From contig JAQMRL010000015.1 in NCBI GenBank assembly GCA_035578175.1, forward strand, positions 19,711,672 to 19,775,671: 64,000 bases of DNA, in the 5' to 3' direction. The stretch's first letter is position 1. Every line of letters starts with the position of its first letter. The translations under genes were made by a program, and so were the position numbers. The notes beneath the pieces were generated by a model that was not told the DNA's origin, did not search any database, and worked only from the letters and a program-made list of their open reading frames with translations. Of the stretch, positions 11,288-22,342 are shown piece by piece. Source of the DNA: Catonia carolina (taxonomy: Eukaryota; Arthropoda; Insecta; Hemiptera; Achilidae).

Positions 11288-12617
11288 ACTTTCTTGCCTA
11301 TATGAATATGTTGTTGTTGTTTAGGTCATCAGCCGAAAGGCTGGTTTGAACCTCTAGAGGTTTTACTAAGTAAAGTGAGGAGTGAGGTGGTTTACCATTG
11401 CCTTCCTCACTGAATGGAAAAGTAAGCTTATCAGCATGCCGGGCCCTCTGAAAAGCACATATTTTCCACTCTGCAAATGACACCTTCACTTCATTCACCA
11501 CAGGGTCTGGCTGTATAATGAAATTCATTACGTTCAGAGGAGATAACTCTGATTAGTGTCTTTTACACCTCTACCTCTTCTGTTCTTAAATGATTCAGTC
11601 ATTTAATTGGCTGACCATGTGATAAGAAACAGAACTATTTATTTTAGCCCTGCAACAAACAGATTGAGTGTAAATAATTTGACACTTTACCTGTCTATTA
11701 TGGGCAGATATGAATATATAGGAAGGAAAATATTGTTGTTATCTCGATTTTTTAAAATTGATTTTTCACCGGATCTACATGTTTTCAGACCCCCTGAATC
11801 CAAAAAACATGTTTTTAGCGATTGGTTTGTGTGTGTTTGTTAACAAGATATCTCAAGAATGGAACATCGTGCGAAATCGAAACTTGAAAATTAAGTTAGG
11901 TACTACTAGAGAACACGATACGAACATTTTCATCAAAATCGGTCAACCGGAAATGGTAGTTTATTCGTGTAATTTTTCACTTTTTTGCGGTTTTCTCAAA
12001 AACTCGTGCACGATTTTTTTAAAAATCACCTGGTTTACTAAATTTTTTATGCTCTACAATATAGGATAGGCGCTATGTTTACTGAAATTCTTGGTGAGGC
12101 TCTTTTCAGGTAAAAAAAATGTTTTTTAATATTACGGCTTTAATATGCATTTTAGCCCAAAATTGTATATAATAAAAGTTGTAGAGAATTTAAAATTCTA
12201 CAAATTTTATTTCAAACATTTTTTGTATAACACTTAGTCTAGCGGTAATTAGCGATTTTCTGTTTTTTTTCTCACAAAAACCTGTGAAAAATCGATTTTT
12301 TTAGATTTCGGCCTTAGTATGCATTTTACGACAAAAGTATATAATCAAATTTATAGGAAATTAACAGATCTATAACTTTGATTAATAGCATTTTTCTCTA
12401 CAGAGCCTAGTTTAGCGTGAAAGAGTGATTTTCCGTATTTGTAAGCCAAACTGAGGTTGATTTTCATTTTGTGTCTTTCACTCATGATTAAAATTAGGTT
12501 ACTATGTTTATTAAGGTTATTTTTTTGTTTATTTCGAATGTTTTATTACTAATGTTAGGTTATATTGTTCATTACATACATTGGCAAGACAAAGTCGTGT
12601 GAGTGTTTCACACCAGA
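11288..12617 (-). mobile_element. MITE-B, near full length, with nested SINE-A
   Basis: Reading the + strand it runs from ACTTTCTTGCC to GGCAAGACAAAGT and on to TGAGTGTTTCACACCAGA, the outer left end of the family. A SINE-A copy interrupts the terminal hairpin at 11310-11707. The CA tract is short here (TGTGTGTGTTTG), unlike the copies at 24835 and 45499. Confidence 0.75.
11310..11707 (-). mobile_element. SINE-A nested in MITE-B
   Basis: Full-length copy with the perfect duplication ATATGAATAT on both sides (11300-11309 and 11708-11717). It entered after MITE-B, inside gene A's intron. Confidence 0.85.
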
Positions 12618-12619
12618 TA

Positions 12620-12773
12620 TTTTTTTTTTTTAACATCCGACTGTTCTGCAATTACTGCTAATGCAGACGATGAAGGATGAAATGATTTTTTTTGTAACGT
12701 ATGAAAATTTTCCGTGCCTGAATGGCATTCGAACCTAAGAGCGCATGATGAGAGGCGAGCACGTTACCAACTA
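12620..12773 (-). mobile_element. SINE-C copy in gene A intron
   Basis: A T run at 12620-12631 (poly-A on the minus strand) is followed by the SINE-C body and the complement of the B box (GGCATTCGAACC). It ends near the A box at about 12773. It directly abuts the outer end of MITE-B. Confidence 0.7.
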
Positions 12774-12844
12774 CGTTTTTTACTACGAGTAATTTACAAC
12801 AAAAAAAATTTTAAGGTGTTTACCTTAAAATGTTTTTTTTTTTT

Positions 12845-12925
12845 CAAATAAGTAAATAATAGTAATTAAATAATAGTAATTAATAAATAGTAATTAAATA
12901 ATAGTAATTAATAAATAGTAAAAAC
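12845..12925. repeat. Short AT-rich tandem repeat
   Basis: AATAATAGTAATTAA-type words repeat with a period of about 30 bases and only slight variation. No coding potential. Confidence 0.6.
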
Positions 12926-13229
12926 TATTCATTTCACTAAATCGTGAGTAAGATTTATTTTTAAAATTTTACTTTCATCACGGTAAGATGGAAGTTGAGG
13001 GTGAAAAGATAACTGGTTTCATAAATTGTCCGTTATTTATACAGAGTCCCACGAGTAACCCCACATATTTCTAAGGTGTATTCCTCTCATGAAAATAATA
13101 ATTATAAAAGTTCTTATAAATATAGGTCTGGAATCGCTTCGTTAGCGAGTTACAACTGGCGAAAATTTTTGTCCGGTTTTCACTTCCACTGCAGAAATGA
13201 AGCACTACAGAAATATTTAGAGCGTAAAT

Positions 13230-13815
13230 TTTCTAGTTGATTCATGCGATTTTTCATTTTTTTGCGATTTTCTCAAAAACGGTTCCTACGATTTACTTTA
13301 AAGAGTGGTTACCGGTGTACTTTGATGCTTGGGGTTTAATTAACCATACTCTTTCAAGAAATGGTCGGCCTGGGTCTGTACAATACACCTCATTTACATG
13401 TCTTACACATCATCCTCTCATCTGATTGGGTGGGGTGGGTGATAGGGGGTTGCTAATTGTTCTGATTGGAACAGATTGCAACATATACACATTAGGGATT
13501 AAAAAAAGTGTTTTTTTTAACACTAAAAATATTTACAAAAATTTTGGCCTTAGTATGCATTTTACGACAAAATTGTAACACCTACAACTTTTATTTCCAG
13601 CATATTTATCTACAGAGTTCAGTTTAACGTGAATTAGTAAATTTTCAGTGTTTTTAAGTTTTTAGAGGTTGATTTCCATTTTGCGTCATTCACTCATAAT
13701 TGCATTTGGTTATGTTTTTCATATTACATTGTTTATATTAATTATTAAACGTAGGTTTATATTGTTCGTTATTTACACTGGCGAGAGAACGTCGCGTGAC
13801 ACCAGAACGTTTTTT
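13230..13815 (-). mobile_element. Decayed MITE-B pieces split by a SINE-D fragment
   Basis: MITE-B-like sequence at about 13230-13300 (TTTTTGCGATTTTCTC) resumes at about 13530 (TTGGCCTTAGTATGCATTTT) and runs to GGCGAGAGAACGTCGCGTG. The gap holds a 5'-truncated SINE-D. Confidence 0.6.
13303..13507 (+). mobile_element. SINE-D fragment, 5' truncated
   Basis: The 3' two thirds of SINE-D (AGTGGTTACCGGTGTACTTT ... ATTAGGGATTAAAAAAAG). The A and B boxes are missing. It is inserted in a MITE-B remnant. Confidence 0.65.
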
Positions 13816-14232
13816 ATGTACGTCCTACCCACTAGGTTTTTGTTCGTATTTTGTTAAATATTATTAATAAATTTTTAACATTACATTTTTACATTAACAT
13901 TTAATATTTTAACACTATTTTACATTTTTAAAGTAGAAAGAATTAATTTTTCTCTTAATGCCGATCTAATAAAAATCGATAATTTTGTTTTACCTTATTT
14001 TATTCATTATGTTTCATTATTTATTAATGATTTAAATTATTTTAACATATTAAAAATACTGCTGTTATCAATCCAGGTCGTACGTGATAATTTCTCCTAA
14101 ATATTTTAATTTGTTGACAACTTTTGATTTCCTAATCATCTGTTTGATTTAATTTTGTAAGTGGGGGGGGGTTAACATGAATTATAAATAATTAGTATAA
14201 TAAATAAATTAAGGCCCCTAAAAATTCATATA

Positions 14233-14642
14233 AAAATTTCAGCAGACATGGCGCCTATTACCCTATCTTGTAGAGAATAAAAAATTTACTAAAAGCGGTG
14301 ATTTAAAAAAATTGTAGGAGCCATTTTTGAAAAAATTGCAAAAAAATGAAAAAAAAAACACGAATAAGCTAGGTGTACTACTTCCGGTTGACCGTTTTTG
14401 AAAATTCTGGTTGATGAAAATTTTCCTGTCTGGTCCCGTAGTGTTATCTAACTTAAGTTTCAATTCTGTACTACATTCCGTTCTTGAGATATTTTGTTCA
14501 CACACAGACCAATTTTTAAAAACATGTTTTTTGGGTTCAGGGGGTCTGAAAACTTGTAGATCCGGTGAAAACTCGATTTCGGAAAATTGACGTGAAAGTA
14601 ATACTTTCCTTCCCTATATATTCATATAGAGCAAGAGAAAGT
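14233..14642 (+). mobile_element. MITE-B, 3' half
   Basis: It starts at the AATTTCAGCAGACATGGCG segment and runs to ATATAGAGCAAGAGAAAGT. The CA tract is reduced to CACACACAGACC. Confidence 0.65.
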
Positions 14643-14745
14643 AAAAGAACACAAAAATTATGAACATAATTTTTAATTTGAAAAATGTTGAAATTCGATT
14701 GTTTTATAATGTCTCTTTAAAAATATAGTTTAAAGACCAATACTA

Positions 14746-15389
14746 CCGTGCGTTCGGAAAGTCGCTGTGCACTGGAATTGTGACTATGGATTTATGAAAA
14801 TATGTATAAAGAAATGACTAAGAATTTTGGAAAAAAATTTATTCAATACCTTAATTACATTGTTAAACCGTGATTACATTGTTTATAGAAGGTGTTCGAA
14901 ATGACCTCCATTGGCATCAATACAGCATTGCACTCGTTTCATTTTGTTTGCAAACACCTTTCGCAACTGAAGAACAGTGATTCCTTGAATGTATGCCGTT
15001 ATTGCGGCTTTAAGTTCGTCAATCGTGTGTGGTCTGTTCCGATACACAGTTTGTTTCGCCGCACCCCATAAAAAGAAATCGGGGGGGAGTCAGATCAGGA
15101 GATCTTGCAGGCCACAAATTCTTTGAAATTATTCGTTCACCAAACACGTTGCATAACGTTTTATACAGTTGCGAAAGGTGTTTGCAAACAAAATGAAACG
15201 AGTGCAATGCTGTATTGATGCCAATGGAGGTCATTTCGAACACCTTCTATAAACAATGTAATCACGGTTTAACAATGTAATTAAGGTATTGAATAAATTT
15301 TTTTCCAAAATTCTTAGTCATTTCTTTATACATATTTTCATAAATCCATAGTCACAATTCCAGTGCACAGCGACTTTCCGAACGCACGG
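14746..15389. mobile_element. Fold-back mariner/Tc hairpin element (644 bp)
   Basis: Two arms of 224 bp (14746-14969 and 15166-15389) are reverse complements with no mismatch that I can see. TA sits on both outer sides (14744-14745 and 15390-15391), as expected for IS630/Tc1/mariner insertion. The 196-bp loop, read on the minus strand, still encodes a piece of transposase C-terminus (LWPARSPDLTPP, then a frameshift). The arm sequence itself lies in the 3' end of that transposon. Transcribed through, it would make a long perfect hairpin RNA inside gene A's intron. Confidence 0.85.
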
Positions 15390-15708
15390 TATAAAAAATT
15401 CATTTAGTCAAAAAAAAAAAACCAGATTAAGTCAGATAATAAAGAAAAACGAGGTAGTATTATACATGAAATTCTCTGTCAGATGGCACAACCATCTTAA
15501 TAAATTCAAAAATTGGATAACAACCATTTTCCTGTGGATTCTGTAGCAGTACGCTGAGATAATTTTTAATATCGATGTATCAAAGTTATTTATATGGCAA
15601 TTTATTAGTTTATTTTAATTTTTTATTTAGAATGGTTAAAATAAATATGGTTAAAAATATTTAAAGACATTTTCTTTCATATTTAAATATTTTTCCTTGT
15701 GTGTTTAG

Positions 15709-16095
15709 GTCAACAGCCGAAAGGCTGGTTTGAACCTCTAGAGGTTTTTTCTAAGTAAAACGAGGAGTGAGATGGTTTACCTTGCCTCCCTCACTGAGTA
15801 CAAAAGTAGCCTATGCTTATCAGCATGCCAGGCCCTCTGAAAAGCATCTACTTTGCACCCTGCAAATGATGCCTTCACTTCATTCACCACAGGGTCTGAT
15901 TGTATAATGAAATTCATTAGTCTCAGAGGAGATAACTCTGACTAGTGTATTTTACACCTCTACCTCTTCTGTTTTTAAATAGTTCAGTCATATAATTGGC
16001 TGATTATGTGATAAGAAACAGAAACTTTTTTTTGTAGCCCTGGAACTAGCAGATCGAGTGCAAATAATTTAACACTCCACCTGCCTGTTATGGGC
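15709..16095 (-). mobile_element. SINE-A, variant subfamily
   Basis: Full-length but diverged. It shares AAAGTAGCCTATGCTTATC and AGCCCTGGAACTAGCAGAT with only a few other copies (16375, 21097), so a subfamily is likely. Confidence 0.75.
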
Positions 16096-16256
16096 GAAAT
16101 TTCTTCCTTAATTATTTTTATTGTTACTAATTGTTGATTTATTAAGAAAAAGAAAAATACTGGGACTTGAATTTATGGATGCCAAGCGTCAACCAGGATT
16201 AGTTTTGATTTCTTCAGTTATATACAGCTTAAGACCATATTTGTATTAAATAATTA

Positions 16257-16892
16257 TATTTTCAATATAAAAGACAACTCTATAATTATATTATAATGAA
16301 TAATTATTTTTTGTCAAACGGATATCAAACTCGTCAAGTTAAGTTATAACATTTTTAAATAATATTACTTACTGTCCATAACAGACAGGTGGAGCATTAA
16401 ATTTTTTACACTTAATCTGTTCGTTGCAGGGCTAAAATAAATAGTTCTGTTTCTTATCACATGGTCAGCCATTTAAATGACTGAATCATTTAAGAACAGA
16501 AGAGGTAGAGGTATAAAAGACACTAATCAGAGTTATCTCCTCTGAAAGTAATGAATTTCATTATACAGCCAGACCCTGTGGTGAATGAAGTGAAAGTGTC
16601 ATTTGCAGAGTGGAAAATATATGCTTTTCAGAGGGCCTGGCATGCTGATAAGCATAGGCTACTTTTGTACTCAGTGAGGAAGGCAAGGTAAACCACCTGA
16701 CTCCTCGTTTTACTTAGTAAAACCTCTACAGGTTCAAACCAGCCTTTTGGCTGATGACCTAAACACATTTTCAATATAAAAGACAACTCTATAATTATAT
16801 TATATTGTATAATTATTTTAATTTTGTCAAACAAATGGATACCAAACTCGAGTTAAGTTATAACGTCTTTTTTAAATATTAATTACTTTCTG
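16257..16892. repeat. About 120-bp direct repeat flanking a SINE-A
   Basis: The segment 16257-16374 (TTTTCAATATAAAAGACAAC ... ATTACTTACTG) recurs with small changes at 16766-16892. The only thing between the copies is a + strand SINE-A. This is far longer than a retroposon target duplication, so a local duplication is implied. Confidence 0.75.
16375..16765 (+). mobile_element. SINE-A between duplicated flanks
   Basis: It runs from CCATAACAGACAGG to GATGACCTAAACA. The (CAA)n tail is nearly absent. It lies in opposite orientation to the copy 280 bp upstream. Confidence 0.75.
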
Positions 16893-17009
16893 TAAGAACA
16901 TTGTTTCAGAATCTTAAATAGTAATTGAGGCAAACCAAAGGTATAAATTACTAAAACTCTTTATTTACTATGCTGAATTTTTACGTAGACTTATGAGATA
17001 TTTATGGGT

Positions 17010-17440
17010 CATTTCAAATTATTTATTTATTTATTTCCTTTATTACTTCTCCAAAAGAGCAAAGCCCGTGCTTGGAGGAGGATTACTATAAATACATAGC
17101 ACAAAATAAAACTACAATACAACAATAATAGCACTGATAAAAAACCAAAAATAAAAAACAGTTAATACCAATACCATATCATCACTTATTACATAAAAAA
17201 AATATGTCACACAAAACAGAAAATGATCAAATAACATTAAAAAACACGTTAGTATAAAATAAAAAATAAAAAAGCAAAAGAAACAGACAGAATACAAATG
17301 TATATAAAATATGGTATTTTACAACCAACAATCACTTGTCTCAGGGTTGTTGTAGTATAAAATATGAAAGAATAATGACCCCTCCCCGCACCCACACAAA
17401 CAAAGGCGGAGTTTGATACGATATGTATACTTTCCATTCA
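17010..17440 (-). mobile_element. Possible retroelement 3' end
   Basis: A TTTATTTATTTATTT run leads into CTCCAAAAGAGCAAAGCCCG and an A-rich tract. This arrangement resembles the 3' end of a LINE read backwards. I cannot assign a family, and no coding homology is visible. Confidence 0.3.
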
Positions 17441-17749
17441 GCGTTTAGGTAGCCCTATGCGCTAGGTGCTATGATGCGACTAGAGGAGAGTGGTTCAGTC
17501 GTGGAGGGGATGAACAAATCAGCTCTGTGCGGAGAGCATGCAGCATGGGGAGAAACACTCGGTGTGCGATGTGCTGGTCATTGAAAATAAAAGAGGTGGT
17601 AGCTCACCGCTCACTTAAAAGAGCTAGCTCTTTTGTGCGACTTGCTCATGAGCGTCACATCACAAGTACTTGAACAGATTGTTCAAGGCTAAAACTTTGA
17701 AATCTAAACTTGATGATTATTTTAAATTTTGTTTAATTGTATGTTACAG

Positions 17750-18691
17750 GTGCAACAGCAACCTCAGTTCACATCGTATCCATACACCAAAGATTTATTG
17801 AAACCAGACTCACAGCAGCAGCAGCAACAGATACAACCGCAACAAGTACAACAAATTCAACCGCAACCATCAGAACAAAAACCAGTTGTTGCAAGTACAA
17901 TTTCACGTTACGTTCCTCAACAACCACAACCGGTTACATTATACTCACAACCGATTATGCAGCCACATTTATACCGCAATGTAGTAATGTATCCACAGCA
18001 AGCACCGACAGTAGCTTCATCACAAACTGTGCTTTACCCTAAACAATACATTGTACCGAATCATCCAAATGTAGTCTCTGATGGTTCATTGACAATGAAT
18101 TGCCGAGTAAATGGTTTAAAAGTATCAGATTCTTCAATGACCAATATTTCACCATCAAACACCCCTCATTATAACAATTTAAATTACAGATTTTCACCTC
18201 CCATGATGTCAGTACCGTTGACAAATTCATATAAAACTATGGTTTCAAATGAAGATAATATGTATAATTGGAACCCTATGAACCCTTACCAATGGTTTAA
18301 CCCGTATTACCCTCAAATGCAATCAGAATCTCAATTGGGAAGAAGTTCAGAAGATTTTAATGGAAATTCCGGCTTAACTGTACCATCATTCTTAATTACA
18401 GCACGTGATGCTTCTAAAAATCCATATAATCAACAAACACAAACTTTAAATACTTCTTCAATCGTTGAAGATAATAAAAGAAGGTTAGCTGAATTAAGAA
18501 AACAAATTGAATCATTAAGAGATTGGGCAGAACAAAAATCAGCCCAAAATGAACCGGAATCAAACAATACACAAAATATTCAACAACCCGTTCAAAATTT
18601 TCAGCAACCACCCAATCCCCCTCCTCAGAAATCAGAGAAAATTCAACAACCTCAAGCTCAGAAGAATCTACAAAAATCAATAAAACAATAA
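17750..18691 (+). CDS. Gene A exon 2: main exon of the Gln-rich secreted protein
   Basis: This exon encodes residues 88-400, entering at a codon boundary with V-Q-Q-Q. It is rich in Gln, Pro, Ser, Asn and Tyr: a Q/P-rich stretch to about residue 160, a central MNCRVNGLK motif, an aromatic NWNPMNPYQWFNPYYP segment, then a charged, predicted helical segment at about 325-351 (EDNKRRLAELRKQIESLRDW) that could form a coiled coil. The end is Q/P/N-rich and Lys-terminated. There is no transmembrane segment. TAA is at 18689-18691. The balanced, stop-free 313-codon frame in AT-rich DNA and a poly(A) signal just downstream support a real gene. Confidence 0.8.
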   Translation: MQQQPQFTSYPYTKDLLKPDSQQQQQQIQPQQVQQIQPQPSEQKPVVASTISRYVPQQPQPVTLYSQPIMQPHLYRNVVMYPQQAPTVASSQTVLYPKQYIVPNHPNVVSDGSLTMNCRVNGLKVSDSSMTNISPSNTPHYNNLNYRFSPPMMSVPLTNSYKTMVSNEDNMYNWNPMNPYQWFNPYYPQMQSESQLGRSSEDFNGNSGLTVPSFLITARDASKNPYNQQTQTLNTSSIVEDNKRRLAELRKQIESLRDWAEQKSAQNEPESNNTQNIQQPVQNFQQPPNPPPQKSEKIQQPQAQKNLQKSIKQ

Positions 18692-18748
18692 ATTACGATC
18701 AAATATCAAAATATGTAAAACCAATATTTAATTTTTTTATATTTTTGT

Positions 18749-18754
18749 AATAAA
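18749..18754 (+). promoter_or_regulatory. Poly(A) signal of gene A
   Basis: AATAAA lies 58 bases after the stop codon, in a T-rich stretch. Confidence 0.6.
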
Positions 18755-18974
18755 TCAAACATTAAAATTTAAAAAAAATAAAATAATTTATTGTAATGTA
18801 TAAAGTGTTATTATTCATTTACGTTTGTTGTTGTTTAACCCTTTCAGTACCAACATCTGGAAAACAGGATGTCAATATATTTTATGTAGTGACAACATCC
18901 GGTTTACCGGATCTTCTTAAGTTATGTTTATAATGTTAACGTCCGGAAAACCGAACATTTACAAAAATAACTTT

Positions 18975-19301
18975 TCTTTTTTAATCCTTAAAGTGTGTGC
19001 GTTGCAATCTGTTCAATTCAGAACAATAAGCAACCCCACGGCTCAATGAGATGAGGATGATATGTATGACGTGTAAATGAAGTGTAGTCTTGTACAAACC
19101 CAGGCCGACCATTCCTGAGAGAGTATGGTTAATTGAACCCCAACCATCATAGTACACAGGTAACCACTGTCTAGTATTCAAATCCGTATAAAAATAATTA
19201 CTTTTATTAGGATTTGAACCAGGAACCTTCATCTCCGAAAATCAACTGTTAAACAGCTGACTCGCAGCGACGACTTTACCTCTAGACCAACTTGGTGGGT
19301 A
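18975..19301 (-). mobile_element. SINE-D copy
   Basis: Full-length, with the poly-T start at 18975 and the GACCAACTTGGTGGGT head at about 19300. It is nested in the TTAA element. Confidence 0.75.
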
Positions 19302-19345
19302 AAAAGAACTTTTAAACAAAAATTACTAGAGTAATGTATTTTGAA

Positions 19346-19521
19346 ACCACCTCTATGGTGTAGTGACTAGTGCGCTAGCCTGCCAAGCGAAAGGTCCCGG
19401 GTTCAATTCCCAGCTAGGGTCTGAAAATTTTAACACATTAAAACCGCCGTTAAGGTACCAAACCCACAGTAGTTGCTAATGGACAAACTATCGATGGAAC
19501 TTTGGATAAACTAAAAAAAAC
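19346..19521 (+). mobile_element. SINE-E, tRNA-derived, with perfect TSD
   Basis: A box TGGTGTAGTGAC and B box GGTTCAATTCCC stand at tRNA spacing and are followed by a non-tRNA body and an A run. The flanks TATTTTGAA (19337-19345 and 19522-19530) are identical. It resembles 40690-40800. Confidence 0.75.
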
Positions 19522-19995
19522 TATTTTGAATATTTTTAGTGTAAGAACGATTATTTTATGAACATAATAAAAATTAATTTTGAACAGGAAATTTTATTTT
19601 TCTGTAATGTTGAAATTTTGGTGGGCAATGGAAGGCTCATGCCTGCAAGTTTTGGAAATAGGACTGACATTTTTTGTACACCCTTATTCAAATTAAATGG
19701 CTTTAGATCAAACTTTTAAATATTGTTTCGGCACTGAAAGGTTTAAGTCATCAACCGAAAAGCTGGTTTGAACCTCTATTTACTAATTAAAACTAATTAT
19801 TGCTAATATAATTATTACTAGTATAATTATTTACTAATTAGTGAATTTTACCATTCACTTCCTTACTGAGTGGAAAAGTATGCTTATCAGCGTACTAGAT
19901 CCTCTGAAAAGTATCTACTTTCTACCCTGTAAATGACACGTTCACTTTATTCATAACAGGGTCTGGCTGAATAATGAATTCATTTCTTTCAAAGA

Positions 19996-21096
19996 AAGGG
20001 TGTCGGGAGAAAACAACGAATGTCATATTTTTTCTCTTTTTGTGATAACAACGCTATCTAGTACAGCTTTTTGAGTACTATTTGATGTACTAATAATCAG
20101 TTCGGCATAAAACACGAATAGTCACGAGCAAATACGAGTTTTTAAATTCGTGTGAATTACTCCCTAGAACTTATTAATTCTCACCCTTAAAAATTATCTC
20201 ACCACCTTTTCCAATTTCAAGCTAAACCTCTTTTATTAACTATTCTCCCGCCACGCTGACGGCAAACCTTTCCCCAGAACCGGAATCCCATATTAAACAC
20301 AACTTTCCCCTGAATTATCCGTTGAGGTTGTATTAGATTCTGTTAGATTATTCATCGAGCGACCAGGTGTCCAGCACGACGTCGTCAACAGAGGGCTCCA
20401 GGGCCCACTCAACTCGGATTCCGGATTCCGAAATTTGTGTGTTGGTTGAAAACAAGGAATGTCCTTGTGATGGCGGGAGAAAACTGGAATAATTGTCCGT
20501 AGTAGTGTTGCTTTAAGCAAAATCCAAGTCATCATTGTTTATAGGTTAATTGTACCTTTGCACAATCTTGTCGTTGTTCTTAGCGCTTTAAGAAGTATTG
20601 TAAATATTAAAGTTAATTAAATTAGTATATTGACTTTGGAGTATTATTATAAAAGTATTATAAAAGAGTATTATTATTATAAAAATGTGAGATATTTTTC
20701 TTAATTTTGTTTATAAGTTGAAGACGTTTTATGTTTTTATTTCGTTAAGATTAAGATTTCTATATAATTATGAGTATTTTTTATTATTTTGTAATGATTT
20801 ATTAAAAAATTAGATTTATTACCACAGTATGGTTTTGTTAAAAATTAGGAAATTCCTTGTTTTCTGCCAAAATATGTTGTACTTAAAAAGTTGTAATCCT
20901 ATAATTTAGTTCCAGATAATCAATAATTTAATAAAATTAGGGGTTCAGTGTTTTTCAAAATATATTAATTTAAATCTGTACAGTTTTTTATCCTTAAAAT
21001 TTGGAAAAATATATAGTAATTGAGTTATAAATCTTAAAAATGTGTTTTCTCTAAACGGCACCGGAAGGACATTCCTTGTTTTCACCCGACACCCTT
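19996..21096. mobile_element. Non-autonomous TIR element (1.1 kb)
   Basis: The ends AAGGGTGTCGGG and CCCGACACCCTT are perfect inverted repeats, and the similarity extends for about 28 bases (GAAAACAACGAATGTC against GACATTCCTTGTTTTC). Variants of the same end motif (AACAAGGAATGTCC, GGCGGGAGAAAAC) occur inside near 20450-20485. It splits a SINE-A copy. No transposase frame is visible. The target duplication is unclear, so I do not assign a superfamily. Confidence 0.7.
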
Positions 21097-21265
21097 CGGA
21101 GATAAACTCTAACTAGTGTCTTATACATCTCTACCTCTTCTGTTCTTAAATACTTCAGTCATATAACTGGCTGATCATGTGATAAGAAATAGAACTATTT
21201 TTTGTAGCCCTGGAACTAGCAAATCGTGTGCAAATAATTTAATGCTCCAACAACCGTTTATGGTC

Positions 21266-22342
21266 ATTAGCAGCTGTTGATACAACTTGCAAACAAAAAG
21301 ATAAAATCTAGAGTGAAACACTCACATGACTTTCTCTTGATAAATATTATTAAACCGGATCCAAATTAGCAAACCAAAGCAATTGAACGAAATTATGCAC
21401 TGACCTATGTTACAAAGGCGCTAACAATTATAAAAAAAATAATTAAGTTTTTAATTAACTTTGTAATACTGTTTTATGTAATTCAACTTGAAAATGGACT
21501 TTACTTAAAAAAAATATGTTTAGGACGTCATAGTGCTGAGCCATAAACTTAAGTACACAACAATAAACGTTATCGAGATATTTAACAACAAACTTTGTTA
21601 GACAAAAATCATTGTTTTATAAAGTAATAAACATAACTGCAATAAAAATGTCATATAAAAATAAACTTTTCATAAAGTAAATTGTACATAAAATTTTTTG
21701 AATCTTTGCCAAAAAGTGCAATAAAATTTATAAAGTTTAAAATATATAAAATTCATTTCAATCTCTCATGTGTCACGTATCCCCCTATATTATACAAAAA
21801 TTTTACAACTTTATAAAGTCTTGTTTTATGTGTCAGTTACAAAGTATTTTATAACCTAAAAATTACTTTTTTGTTAGTTATATAGTACATATAGAGTGGC
21901 CATCATAAATTTTCAAACCAAGTCTGGGCGCTTGCTGGAAAGGGTAAAAAAATTTGTCATACTGTTTTTAATAATTTAAAGTGCCAAACAATTACCAGCA
22001 ATGATCGTATTTACATATAATATATTTTACTTTAGAAAAATCTGCCATGAACCCTTCTCACGACTTTATCATGTTAATATTAATAATTAAAATTGAAATA
22101 TATATTTCTAACCACCAGAATACGGTAACATAAAACACTTACCAATGTTTATAGCGCTTTCGTGTATCTTGTACACATCTTCAGTAAATTAAAATTTTTT
22201 ACATCAAAATTTAAAACTTCCTGCTCCTACCATGGTAGATAAGGAATACGGCTGTTTAAAATCCTACAAAGGATGTTTGATAAAATAATAATTAAAAATA
22301 TAACTTAATAGTAATCAGGACTGGATGACGCTATGAGACGTC
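21266..22342. other. Gene-free AT-rich stretch with a MITE-B end fragment
   Basis: A short piece at about 21310-21345 (GTGAAACACTCACATGACTTTCTCTTG) is the left end of MITE-B. The rest shows no open frame or repeat that I can define. Confidence 0.45.

Larger units (their letters stand above)
11260..17749 (+). other. Gene A intron 1 (6,490 bp, phase 0)
   Basis: The donor is GTATGT and the acceptor is a T-rich stretch ending ATGTTACAG. The intron holds, in order, MITE-B with a nested SINE-A, SINE-C, MITE-B/SINE-D remnants, another MITE-B, a mariner hairpin and two SINE-A copies. The join is predicted from frame continuity and splice signals only. Confidence 0.65.
18839..19742. mobile_element. 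piggyBac-like MITE with two SINEs inside
   Basis: It is flanked by TTAA (18835-18838 and 19743-19746). The termini CCCTTTCAGT and ACTGAAAGG are inverted repeats. It hosts SINE-D (18975-19301) and SINE-E (19346-19521). Without them it is roughly 400 bp and non-coding. Confidence 0.7.
18826..21265 (-). mobile_element. SINE-A copy broken by two nested DNA elements
   Basis: Pieces of one SINE-A are collinear: the tail at 18826-18838 (TTGTTGTTGTTTAA), then 19743-19995 (TTAAGTCATCAACCG ...), then 21097-21265 (CGGAGATAAACT ...). The first break is a TTAA element inserted at a TTAA inside the tail. The second is a 1.1-kb TIR element. Confidence 0.75.

Noticed and set aside
17737..18042. Alternative +1 frame in gene A exon 2 (Thr/Ala-rich)
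   Set aside because: A by-product of CAA/CAG-rich codons; the main frame runs three times longer, has a matching splice phase, and ends before a poly(A) signal.
20293..20535. Minus-strand 80-aa frame inside the 1.1-kb TIR element
   Set aside because: No similarity to any transposase motif, and it lies in a non-autonomous element.
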